This document shows, one piece after another, positions 36,926 through 48,400 of a stretch of DNA of 64,000 bases. A program made the position numbers and the translations under genes. The DNA comes from Sipunculus nudus. Its lineage: Eukaryota > Annelida > Sipuncula > Golfingiida > Sipunculidae. The notes beneath the pieces are model-generated. The model searched no databases and was not told the origin of the DNA. It saw only the letters and a list, made by a program, of their open reading frames with translations. The stretch spans positions 52,366,079 to 52,430,078 of the forward strand of contig CM049309.1 of NCBI GenBank assembly GCA_026874595.1. Direction: 5' to 3'. Numbering within the stretch: position 1 is the first letter of the stretch; each line of letters starts with the position of its first letter.

Positions 36926-37935
36926 TTGTAATTAGGCCCCTGCTTGACAAGCGGTGCCCTATAGTGATCACCGTGTCAGTCCGTCCTTCGTCCTTTCGTC
37001 CTTCCGTCAGTGACACTTTCTTTCGCATGCGATAACTCAACAACAACACAATGCAGCTTTCCCAAATTCACAGGGGTGATTGGTACCTATGAGGGCTCCA
37101 GACCTATCAAATCACAGACTTGTGGGAATTCAAATATGGCCGCCACAGCCCAATCGCTGATTTTTTTTTGCACGCAATAACTCAACAACAACATACTGCA
37201 GCTTTCCCAAATTCACAGGGATGATTGGTACCTATGACAGCTCCAGACCTATTGAATTACAGACTTGTTGGGATTCAAATATGGCCGCCACAGCCCAATC
37301 GCTGATTTTCTTTCGCACGTGATAACTCAACAACAACATACTGCAGCTTTCCAAAATTTACAGGGATGGTTGGTACCTATGAGGGCTCCAGACCTATTGA
37401 ATTACAGACTTGTGGGAATTCAAATATGGCTGCCACAGCCTGATCGCTGATTTTCCTTCACTCGCGATAATTCAACAACAACCTACTGCAGCTTTCCCAA
37501 ATTCACAGGGATGATTGGTACCTATGAAAGTTCCAGACCTATCGAATTACAGACTTGTTGGAATTCAAATATGGCCGCCACAGCCCAGTCGCTGATTTTC
37601 TTTTGCACACGATAACTCAACATCAACATACTTCAGCCTTTTCAAATTTACAGGGATCATAGGTCCCTGTGAGGGCTCCAGACCTATTAAATTACAGACT
37701 TGCTCAAAATTAAATATGGCTAACAGACCACATTCAGTGATTTTCTATTGCACACATTATTTCAGACATATCTTCTTTAATCCAGTATGGTTTTTTTCCC
37801 TCATGCATATTGATAAAAACCTGATTCTGTTTGTGATATTTTTCAAATTTAACTTAATTTTTCACCCATATGTAAACTAGTCCAGCACTAGCAGAAACCC
37901 GGGGCCCTCTGAGGACCATTGTCCGACCACATCTA
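36926..37935 (-). repeat. Tandem-unit element, family 2, copy 2 (reverse)
   Basis: On the + strand the order is reversed: the 3' end (GGCCCCTGCTTGACAAGCGG, then GCCCTATAGTGATCAC), a CCGTCCTTCGTCC microsatellite at about 36980-37010, then about five units near 130-140 bp with GCAGCTTTCCCAAATTCACA and AATATGGCCGCCACAGCCC. The 5' terminus, read here in reverse, is GGACCATTGTCCGACCACAT followed by CTAGTTT at 37935. Both ends match the copy at 43491-44360. Units here are less diverged than in copy 1. Confidence 0.75.
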
Positions 37936-39658
37936 GTTTGGGTTATGATGTTTACAATCAAAAGGTAATGTCTGCTTTATGTAAAAAGTTGTCAATTCTT
38001 GGAACCATTTTTGTCTAAACATTATTTTGCATACATAAGTGTGTAGATCACCAGAGAAATCCATACCACTGGAGTTAATCAGTTATGTGCATTGCTCTTT
38101 GTTCCTTTTAATGATCTTTTATCTGTTCCAGACTAGGGAGTAAGAAGTAGCCTCATGATTAAGGCATTGGACTTTGGAGCTGATGGTCCGTGGTTCAAAC
38201 CTGGCCAGTGCCTCAGTAGCATAATGTTGAAATCTTGTTGAACATCAGAGATTTGCTCTAACGTCTTAGGTATACAGGTTATGACTTCTAGATTCCTTAC
38301 CCTGTGCATATAAAACCTGAATACCAGAAGGCTTAATAGTAACATATCATTCTTATCATATGGATACCTTCATCCTCATTCAATACACAGTGCCACTAAC
38401 AGGCCATGGACCTATCCATTAAAAAAAATCTGTTCTAGACTTTAAAGGTTAAAACAAGTATACACACTTCTTAACTTGGTATGGTGTTGCTCAGTAAAAT
38501 CCAAGCCATAAAGATCAAAATGAATGGTAAAGATACATTTTTGTTCTTGACCCTGTTAAGAGTTCTTAAAACAAAACCAGACTCTAAAGATCAAAACAAC
38601 TTCAGGAATGAACTGTTTTAGTAACAGGGTACCCTTTTTAGAACTGTACTCAGATCATTCTATAAACTGCAGGTGCAATTAGAACATTCACATTCATTAT
38701 CAGACATGGTAAGCAGAGTTGTTACAAGTGACAGGTAACAGCAGATGTAAAAATAACAGGGGTAAAAATGGCAAACATATATGGCAGAGGTAAGAATGTT
38801 AGATGTATTGAACAAGAAATTTTGGTCTGTGTTTATGGTCTCTGTGTACCATACATTTTTTTTTAACTTTTACAATTTATCTGCCTTGGGCCTTCTGATT
38901 AACGAACTCAATGGACAATGAACTTGTAACTTCATTATACCCAAAAAAAGGTTAAATAATTCTTTTTAAAAATGTAATGAAATTTTCACATTATAATTAA
39001 CATATTGATAGAGTTAAAAATCAAATGCTTCCATACTTGTGCCATTATTAACAAGAATATTATTATTTAGATTTCGCACAGAGAAAGAGAGTTTCAGTGT
39101 AGCATGCAATTTTTATCAGCCTCCAAGTTTATATAATGTAGAATTCTTCACACAAAAATCTACACATGGGTACAAATGTATTTTGTTTTTCTGTTGGGTT
39201 AAAGTCGTATCAGTAGGAATGGGACTTAGTAAATGGCTAACATTGGCAACAGAAAAAAATTCTTTTATATGAAAGGTTATACAGTGGAATATGGTGTGAC
39301 AATATTTATATGTAGACTTTGAGCACTAGTGATAAAGTTCAATCAAAGTATACAGGTGAGGTTTGGCATGATGTTTAGCAGTACAGGTAGACTTACTAGT
39401 AGATTTATAGGTGAAGGTAAGTTCAGAGTCCATCAGGTGTGGCCAGTGCTTATCCTGTGGTATGCAGCCTGTTTAACACGTGCCATGTAGAATTATCATG
39501 TCATGCCATCAGGACCTCAAAATCAGGTCAATACAATACCTTCTCTACAGCCAGATCAAGAAATTTGAGAGATTATATTTATATGCCTCAGTTTGCTTAC
39601 AAGTATAATTTTTGTTGGAGAGATTAACTAGTAAATATATATATGTATATATATATAT
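37936..39658. other. Unassigned sequence
   Basis: Contains the SINE at 38148-38330. Nothing else was recognised apart from short (TA)n at about 39635-39657. Confidence 0.3.
38148..38330 (+). mobile_element. tRNA-derived SINE
   Basis: The tRNA-like head begins GTAGCCTCATGATTAAGG (A-box region), then CATTGGACTTTGG (anticodon-arm-like), and has a perfect B box GGTTCAAACC at 38192-38201. The stem pairing is lost. A non-tRNA body of about 120 bp follows. The minus-strand 70-codon frame over it is incidental. Confidence 0.55.
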
Positions 39659-41676
39659 GTCAAGGCCCAGATTGCGATCTGGACGGATCTTAGATCTGTC
39701 CAGCCCAAATTGCGATCGCAGTTCAGGCCGGCCCAAACTGCGATCGCAATCCAGGCTGGCCAGATCTTAGATCCGTCCAGCCTTTATTGCGATCGCAGTT
39801 TAGTCTGGCCCAGATTGCGATCTTGTCTTTCTTGCTTCAGGATCGCAGTCTGGACTGGACAGATCTAAGATCTGTCCAGTCAGATCTAAGATCTGTCCAG
39901 TCAAGATTGGGATCCTAAACTTGACCAGCCCATATTGCGATCCAAGTGTTTCAGCTTGTTAATTTATAATTATTTTAAAATTTAAAAAAAATAAAATATG
40001 TCAAAATTTTAAAATTTTACTCAAACAAGTACTGATTAAATATGTCAATATGTTTCACTAATAATATTAAGACTCGTGGCTGTATCAGCTGTCACAAGAC
40101 TATGTAAATAATCAAAATCTGTATTGCTGGTTCCCAAATTTGTGTTAATAAAATTAAACTTGCCCATCTCTAGTTTTCTCCTTGTACAATTTATAGGGTG
40201 TTCTTATGCTTGAGTTATTTTTTATTCTTATAATGGTTTCATAGCTGAGATTGCTTTTAATTTGTTTTTACATTTTTTTAAATAAATATATTTAAATATG
40301 ATAAAAAATCAGATCTTAGACAAGTTCTCGTTAAGATTTCTGTAATGTGGATAATTGTCATAAGACTTTTGCTATGTCTAGTGCTTAGATTGATGTGAAA
40401 GTAGTCCAAAGTGAATATAATAGTTTTATGTTTAAATATAAATTAAAGCCATAAAACCAGGTACTTATGATCATTATGATCATACTTATGATCAATTTGT
40501 GAAATTTGTAAATTCTGGATTCTCAAGAACTTTGTTTTGCTGAAACTGAATAAATACCAGACATGATAGAATACTTTGCAAATATATTTGAATGCGAATA
40601 TGAATATATGTACTCCATAATTTCATGCATAAAAATAGGAATACAGGTATAAATGAAAGTATTTGAATACAAATGCAAATACTTTCAAAATGTAATCATG
40701 AATGTATTCATGAATATATTCTATAATATTATTTTAATAATCATTTATTTCGATTATATTATTAAAAGATTTTTTCATATGATGCTGTTATTATTTTTAA
40801 TTTAAATAATATTTGACACAATATTTGTTATTAATTCATAATAAATAGTTAAATTATTTAAGTTTTATTCTTGGGTAGGAATAACCAGTAATTATTAAAT
40901 AAAAGTTCTCATTTGTCAAAATCAGAATAACCATGACTGATAATGGACAGCTTTTTTTTCAAATAATTCTACTGCAATGTAGATAAAGTTATATGGCCAA
41001 GTCCAAACCTATGTGAAAACAGCACACCATTTCCAGCTGTATATAATATAAATGACATCAATCCTCTTCCCTGTCTCCAAGGATATTATCATAATCTTAC
41101 ATAACTTGAGTTAAACACCATCAGCTCATAATGCAGCTTATATTACCACACAAAACCTGCACTTGCCTACCTCCTCTTCCAAATCATATTTTGTGAGCAT
41201 AAAAAAACCATGGTTTCCTTGTTACCTTTTTTCAACAACCATGCAATACTAAATGAGTTGGTGAAACATCCCATGTTTCACTCCTGTGATATGAAGGAGT
41301 GAAAATTGCCTTTCTGTATTATAATTGTATTTATTATGGGAAAATGGTGCAATGCAATACCAAATGAGTTGGTAAAACAACCAATGTTTCACTCCTGTGA
41401 TCGTAAAAGCATGGATCGCAATATGGGCTGGTCAAGTTTAGGATCACAATCTTGGCTGGACTGATCTTAGATATGTCCAGACCAGATTGCAATCCTGAAG
41501 CAAGAAAGACAGGATCACAGTCTGGGCCGGACTAAACTGCGATCACAATCTAGGCTGGACGGATCTAAGATCTGGCCAGCCTAGATTGCGATCGCAGTTT
41601 GGGCCGGCCTGAACTGTGATCGCAATTTGGGCTGGACAGATCTAAGATCCGTCCAGATTGCGATCTGGGCCTTGAC
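39659..41676. mobile_element. 2-kb element with GATC-rich long inverted repeats
   Basis: The left repeat (39659-39943) and right repeat (41413-41676) are near-identical reverse complements, starting GTCAAGGCCCAGATTGCGAT or GTCAAGGCCCAGATCGCAAT at the outer edges. Each is built from short palindromic blocks: TTGCGATCGCA, GGATCTTAGATC/GATCTAAGATCC and GGCTGGACAGATC. The left arm alone has sixteen GATC. The left arm has an extra ~21-bp duplication (AGATCTAAGATCTGTCCAGT). The interior (39944-41412) is AT-rich, holds dispersed repeat D and a short duplicated block (41241-41300, 41347-41404), and has no ORF. Both edges abut (TA)n. Confidence 0.8.
40370..41155 (-). repeat. Dispersed repeat D, copy 2
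   Basis: Reverse-oriented homologue of 2578-3250, lying inside the GATC-rich inverted-repeat element. It shares TGTCTGGTATTTATTCAG, GAATGTATTCATGAATATAT and AATCCTCTTCCCTGTCTCC with copy 1 (as complements where appropriate). Confidence 0.6.
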
Positions 41677-41716
41677 ATATATATATAAGTCTGAAGTGTA
41701 TGTCAGTTCATAAGTA

Positions 41717-41903
41717 CAGTGAAAGCCTTGTTGTGTCAAACCCGCTTAAGTCAAATACCCAACTTATGTCGAAGTTACAGACTTAATATTACAACAACAC
41801 TAGTTAAATTATTACCAAATGAAACCCAATTATGCCGAACCTTGGATGTGTCGAAGTTTTCTGTTGAGGGTCTCTTCGACCTTGACACAACGAGGTTTCA
41901 CTG
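41717..41903. mobile_element. Tigger/pogo-like MITE, 187 bp
   Basis: The left end CAGTGAAAGCCTTGTTGTGT and the right end read inward CAGTGAAACCTCGTTGTGTC form an inverted repeat of about 24 bp with few mismatches. It is flanked by TA on both sides (41715-41716, 41904-41905). Size, ends and target agree with the Tigger/pogo group of Tc1/mariner MITEs. The 84-codon frame across it is incidental. Confidence 0.8.
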
Positions 41904-42245
41904 TACGTACTTCATTCTGACTTGTTGTGATGTGAAGATAACATTTATCTTCTGTTGTATATATTTCAAATAGTGAAGGATACCAAATAGTCAGTATTTA
42001 AAATAATAGATATACAAAGCCTTCAATCAATCTTAACCCTCTTAAAGCATGTGGGAACATTAAAATAAATATAGCATAACAGCAATTAGATCGTTGACTA
42101 TAGAACAAGTGTGGGCCACAAGAATCTTGTGCATTTGTGGATCAGGAAAGACTAAATATATATGTCATAACAGAGATAACAGTCAGTCTAGGAGGATTGG
42201 ATATTATACTGTGATTATATATATGTATATATTTATAAAATTTTT

Positions 42246-42300
<55 letters not shown>

Positions 42301-42370
42301 TTATATATATATATATATACATACCATTGCATGAATATATTTATGATGAATAATAATCTTTTTTTTTCAG
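41904..42370. other. Sequence upstream of the first coding exon of the elongase
   Basis: Contains the TA run at 42249-42320 and then the acceptor tract. The TTCTTTTTTTTTCAG-type pyrimidine tract ends at 42370. Confidence 0.5.
42249..42320. repeat. (TA)n microsatellite close to a splice acceptor
   Basis: TA-rich run, interrupted near 42295-42303, ending 50 bp before the acceptor of the first coding exon. Confidence 0.95.
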
Positions 42371-42463
42371 ATCATCAGTAGGAAATACCATATCAATCAT
42401 CCATCATGGCCAACTTATTTACCAATGCTGTTCGTTTTTATGACGATGTCATGACTCAAGCTG
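42371..42463 (+). CDS. ELOVL7: Elongase coding exon 1 (with 5' UTR 42371-42405)
   Basis: Acceptor TTTCAG ends at 42370 and the donor is CTG|GTATGT after 42463. Residues 1-19 plus one base. The acceptor means at least one upstream non-coding exon must exist; the candidate at 24134 is discussed separately. Confidence 0.9.
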
Positions 42464-45400
42464 GTATGTACACTTTTAAATTGCTTAACTTTAATTTGAA
42501 CCAGAAGGTTGTTATGTTATAATTTGTTTTTCTGAAGACAAATCAGTATATATACTCATTATATAATGTAGCATTGTTTACTGATTTACTGTTAAGTGTG
42601 TATGAAGTATGCTATTAATAAAGGTAAAATAATAGACAGTCATGCCTGAGTGATAAAAAATAAAACACTGACAGAAATTTATAGATTTTGTAACTATAGT
42701 TCAAACTGTCTGTTTTGACTTAGAATTTGAAAATATCAGTGTTACTGCTTAATGGTAAGTCTTAACTTATTTTGCATTAGGGATGGTGGGGGGAATCATG
42801 ATTCATGGTTAAGGTTAATCAAATAAAGCAAAAAATCATAAAATTAGTCTTGGATAGGAAAGGATCAGATACAGGATTATACAGCAATACTTGTGTGTAA
42901 ACTATAGACCTATACAATGTTTAAAAGTAACATTACCTGCTTGTTTTTTTCTTGGTTTTTTTATACCACATTTGTATTCTGCTTTAAACTGGTGAAGAAC
43001 CTCTAGTGACATGGATATCAAGTGTATAAAACAGGTCATTAATGTACATCTACAAAACATTCTGAGCTTCATTGCTAAATAATGTAAAAGGACACATTTT
43101 AACTTTTTTTAACTTTTAACATTTTGCAGGTGCCATATAATGAACTTTATTACTTCTCTTCATGCAGATCCTCGCACATCAGAATTCTTCATGATGTCCA
43201 GTCCTGTACCAAGCTTGTTCATATGCCTGGGTTATGTTTACTTAGTGAGGTCAGCACTACCTAATTTCATGGAGAATCGTAAACCCCTTGAACTAAGGAA
43301 TATCATGCTTGTCTACAACTTTGCCATGGTGGCTTTATCAGGATATGTTTTTATGGAGGTAGGAAATATGTTCTTTTTTTAAAGGTACCTATTTGTTACA
43401 TGGCAGATTAGGTAAACATCAAAAAGTTTTTCTCTCCTGGAACTATAATTGTGTCTGAAACCATTTCCTTCTGTCTCAGCACAGTGGAAACTAGATGTGG
43501 TCAGACAATGGTCCTTAGAGGGCCCTGCAATTCTGGTAGTTCTGGCCTAGTTTACATATGGGTAAAAACTTTAGTTTATACTTTAAAAATATGACAAACA
43601 GAAACAGGTTTTTATCAATGTACATGAGGGAACAAAAATCCTGCTGGTTAAAATCCTATTAAAGAAGATATGTTTGAAATAATGTATACAACACAAAATC
43701 ACCATTTGTATTCTTGCAGCCATATTTTATATTTGACGGGTTTGCAGTTTGATACGGATGGAGTCCTCATACACTCTAGTCATCCCTGTGAATTTTACAA
43801 AGATCAAAGGTATTCTCTTTGTGAAAATATGTGTGACAGAAAATCTCTGATCGTCTTTCAGCCATATTGGATTTTGGGTGGGTCTGTAATTTGACAGGGA
43901 TGGATTCGTCATAGGCACCAATCTTCCCTGTGAAGATTGAGCATGTCCTTGTTGAGATATTGCATGGGAAAGAAAATCACTGATTGTGCTCATGTGGAAA
44001 TATTGGAATATTGACAGGTCTGTAATTCATAAGAGATTAGGTCCTCATAGTAACCAATGATCATTGTGAATTTGAGAAAGATCAAGCTTGTTCTTGTTGA
44101 GATATTGTGTGTGAAAAAAAATCACCGATTGTGCTCTGGTGGCTATATTGGAATATTGACAGGTCTAGGATTTGACAGTTCTGGATCCCTCATAGGCATC
44201 TATCAACTATGTAATATGGGAAAGATAAAGCCTGTTTTTTAGATATTGTGCATGAAAGAAAACATTACTGACGGAAGGAAGGCCTGATGGACAGAAAGAC
44301 GGACAGACTGACAAGTTGATCACTAAAGGGCAGTGCTTTTCAAGCGGGACCCTAATAAACATGCCCCAGGTGCATTCATTGGCACATAAGAAAACATTAA
44401 CAAAGCATCCTGCACTACTATTATCAATCAAGATTATGACCAACAGTAGAAAATCTGTTTTAAACATGATTCATGACAAGTACATCTCAATGATTGCAAG
44501 ATTTTGTGCATGTGTGATAATATTGTACCCCATTGCCACTCAGCCTTGTTATAGTTAACAGACACACTTGTATTGTGTTTATCAAAACACATAGCCAAAA
44601 TAATAAAAAAAATGTATAAAATGTAGGGAAAAGTAAGCCAAGTGGTTACACTGGGAAACTTTTGTATACAGCCAAAATGAGCACATAATGAAAGATAATG
44701 ATATATATTTTGGCATGTTAATGGGTACCTGTAAGTCTGCTTGTTATTATAAACCTCAGTTGATGTGCATAGCTGCCAGATTCATAATGAAAAAAATGAA
44801 TCATATACTCCCTGTTATTCAATCTTAAAGTGATTAAATTTGGGATTAAATCTTCACATGTATATAAGACCTTGGTATTTTGCAGCATTGTGTAATGCTT
44901 GTCCAGTGGAAGGCAATACGATAGTCATCAGGCCAAAATAAAAAATAGGGTATGGTTCTCAGGCACTTTTTTTCAGAAATCAATGAGGGCGAGCGCTTTT
45001 TTTATTTTTAATTTTTTGGTATGTTTCGATAAAAAAGTCAAATGATAAGGGAAAAAGCATGATAATAACAGATTTATTGTGCTAAACAAGTAAAAGCACT
45101 ACATAACAAAGGAAATTGTATGATTTTACCTTCTTGAAAGAAATGTCTGGGTGGCTGCAGCTCAAAATTGGTAAGTTTCTATTGAAAAGTCAAAATAAAA
45201 TTTTTGATGCAGGGGTTTAAATTTGATGCGGGTGGTGCCTGAGAACCATACCTTTTTTTTTTGGCCTTAATATGCAGTTTTTCTCACCTGTGAAGTATGA
45301 GAAATGACTTCAGTGCAAGTTCTGTATCAGGAAAATAGATGGCTCATTATGATGAATGTTAATTAATTTTTAATACTTAGTTTATGTGATCCCTTAAATT

Positions 45401-48400
45401 TTTCTGTATTCTCAGCATCTTTGTTTATGAGCCTTTTGGCGAAAGATGTATTAGCCCATTAACCACAGTACTGTGAATGTTTCAACTTTCAAGCAAAAAC
45501 CAACATTACAAAATTACCTACCATTAGTCAACCAAGGCTCTAATCTGACCAATTCCTAGTGAATTTTAGCTCTGGTCATGGACAGAGTAGGTCAACTAAA
45601 GTCTGGAGGTGGAGGTTATAGTACAGGTCAGTAGTGACCTAATGTTAGAGCATGTTATTAAACTTGGTCTTGTTTAATTATTATATACAGTTGTGCTCAT
45701 AAGTATTCATACCCCTGACATTTTTTGGTATATCTTGTATATTTCTTTGTGGATTCCATTTATTCGACAATTAATTACATACAAAGGTTCCAATAGGCTT
45801 TCACAAATACAGCACGTATTTCTGACAAATTTAATCATTATTTTTGCTTTATTTAACAAATTTGCAATAAAAATCATGTTCAGAAGTATTAATACCCCTG
45901 TTTACAACATGACTTAATAATCTATGGCATAGACTCTATTTGCATTTACAGATTCAAGATGTCCTCTGTAGTTTACAACTAGGTTCTGGCATGTTTCCAC
46001 TGGGATTTTGGCCCACTCCTCCTTTGAATTTCTCTCCAGATCCTTCAAATTGGTTGGGTTTCTTGTGCTGACCTACATCCTGAGTTCCCTCCACAGATTT
46101 TTGATAGGGTTGAGGTCAGGGCTTTGGCTTAGCCACTCCAAAACACTGACTGCCTTGTCCCTAAAACCATTTCTTGACTATTTTGGCGGTATTTTTGGGG
46201 TTGTTATCTTGTTGGAAGATCCAATGTGGCCCTAGACCAAGTTTTGCAGCAGACTGTCGGATGTTCTTCTGGAGGATCTCTGTGTACTGTTCCTTCCTCA
46301 TGATGCAGTCCACCTAAAAGAGGTTCCCTGTCCCACTCGCTGAGAAACAGCCCCACAGCATTATGGTTCCTCCTCTATGCTTGACCATTGGCACTGTGTT
46401 TTTCGGTTTGAAAGCTTCACCCTTCTTACGCCAAACATAAGTAACATCTCTGTGCCCATAGAGCTCCATATATCTGACCATAGAATCGACAACCAAAATC
46501 CATCTCCTTGATCGAGGTGACCTTTGGCAAAGCCCAGAAGTGATTATGTGTGGTTGGGTTTAAGAAGTCCATTGAGTCCTACCCTGTTCAATGTCCTCTG
46601 GAGTGTTTGTCTTGAGATACTGGTTCCCTGTCACCAAGGCCCTGCAACATCTCTTTGGTGGTGATACGTGGATTGATGGCAGTCCACACCAATTTTCTTG
46701 TAAGCCTGGCTGAAACCTTGGATTCCTTCCCAGTCTTTTCAGGTTCTTCACTGTGTTGAACACCTTGAATTTCTTCATGATGCTCTGGACTGTGGTTACA
46801 TGGACCTGAAAACACTTGGATATTGTTTGAAGCCCAAACCATCCTTGTGTGCATCCACAATGCGTGACCTTAAGTCCTCACTAGGTTCTTTCTGCTTAAC
46901 CATGGTGGAGATTCTGGCACTGAATATGAACTGACGGTAGACTGACCAATGCCCCTCAGTTTATAGGGCCAAGGAATTTTCTGGAAACCAACATGACTTG
47001 GAATTAGGCTTGTAGTCAGTCACCATAAGTTAGGCCACAAGTCCTTTCACTAGACCAGTCTCATGTAAGAAGGTTAACGATTGAAAAGGAATGGTTGCTT
47101 AACAATGCAGGGACCTAATGGACACACCTAGAGATTGGAAAAGTACATGAACTATGAAAAACAGTTGCCTTTATAGTTCAAGAGGACAATGGTATGAATA
47201 CTTTTGAACATAGGGGAAAATAGAATATTATAATAAATGGCGTAATCCTCATCAGTCCAAATCATATGTCAGAAGCGGATTCGGGGGGGGGGGGGGGGTC
47301 CAAGGGGTCCGGACCCCCCCTTTTTCACCCGAAGCAACCAAAAAAAGGGGTTTTAGACATAATTTTGCGGCCTGGACCCCCCCCCTTTTCCAGACGTGAT
47401 GACCTTTTTTTTTTTTAGGATTTTCATTAGTCCTCCTGGGTTAGACCCACCTTTTCCTAAATCCTGGATCCGCCCTTGTATGTGCTCTGGATTGTTGCAC
47501 AACAACCATGTCTCCCTCAATGTAATTGTAATATCAACATCAAAGCTAAATTATAAAAAAAAAATTGAAAATTAGTAGATTTTTCAAGGGGGTATGAATA
47601 CTTATGAGCACAAATGTAGTAACATATCTGATCATAATGCTTACAAAGTGATGTTGCATTACATGTGATGTTGGAAATTTAGAAATCTGATGTTTGTGGA
47701 AAACTGTTTTATATAAAACAACTTCATATATACATTAATAGCATAATTGCAACGCCTAAAGGCCTGTTTCACATGTTTTACAGTTTGCCCTGGCTGGATG
47801 GTTTGCTGGGTACAGCCTGGGCTGCCAGCCTGTAGACTACTCCACTAACCCTCAGGCTGTGCGGGTAAGTGATTCAGCAGTTACTGCAGTCTGTGAGGGC
47901 AATTTAAACAGGCTAACATTGTTTGTAGTACATGTCCATATAACATTGATATGATATATGTTATAATCGTTCTGATTATGTCAGGGGTTGTACTGCAGAT
48001 TTGCATGTATACTTTCAACAGTATTATTACCAAAGTGACCTGTTACCACTTCTTGAAATCTTGAAAAATCTAGAAGTCTATTTTAAAACCTGGACTTTTC
48101 TAATCCCTTGAAAACTCCTCAAAATCATGGGTTGTTAGACATTTCAAGAATTTATTCTGTACTTTTTCCAAAATATTAAGTTTCAAAAGTTGTGTGTACC
48201 TCATGACACTTTGCTCAGTCTGGAAGTAAAGCCAAGCATAGCATCATGAATGCCTTCCATGTTGTAATATATTTGTAATCAGGAATGATTTTCTCATTTC
48301 TGAATCAGATGAACTAGAAATATTCAAACTTGATATATGTTATATGTTATTACATTTCTGTTGCAGATGGTAAATGTATGCTGGTGGTTCTACTTCAGCA

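Larger units (their letters stand above)
45688..47616. mobile_element. Tc1-type transposon with IR/DR ends
   Basis: The outer ends CAGTTGTGCTCATAAGTATT and (inward from the right) CATTTGTGCTCATAAGTATT are both followed by CATACCCC and flanked by TA (45686-45687, 47617-47618). A second copy of the repeat core lies inside each end: AAGTATTAATACCCCTG at 45884-45900 and GGTATGAATACTT at 47191-47203. The left outer-to-inner spacing is 183 bp. On the right it is 400 bp because a 209-bp MITE plus a 5-bp duplication was inserted; subtracting them gives 186. This is the IR/DR plan of Tc1 elements such as Sleeping Beauty. It lies in intron 2 of the elongase, antisense transposase. Confidence 0.9.

Noticed and set aside
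38148-38210. Functional tRNA gene
   Set aside because: A and B boxes are present but acceptor and anticodon stems do not pair, and a SINE-like body follows.
46008-46235. 75-codon + strand frame
   Set aside because: It is the opposite strand of the Tc1 transposase pseudogene.
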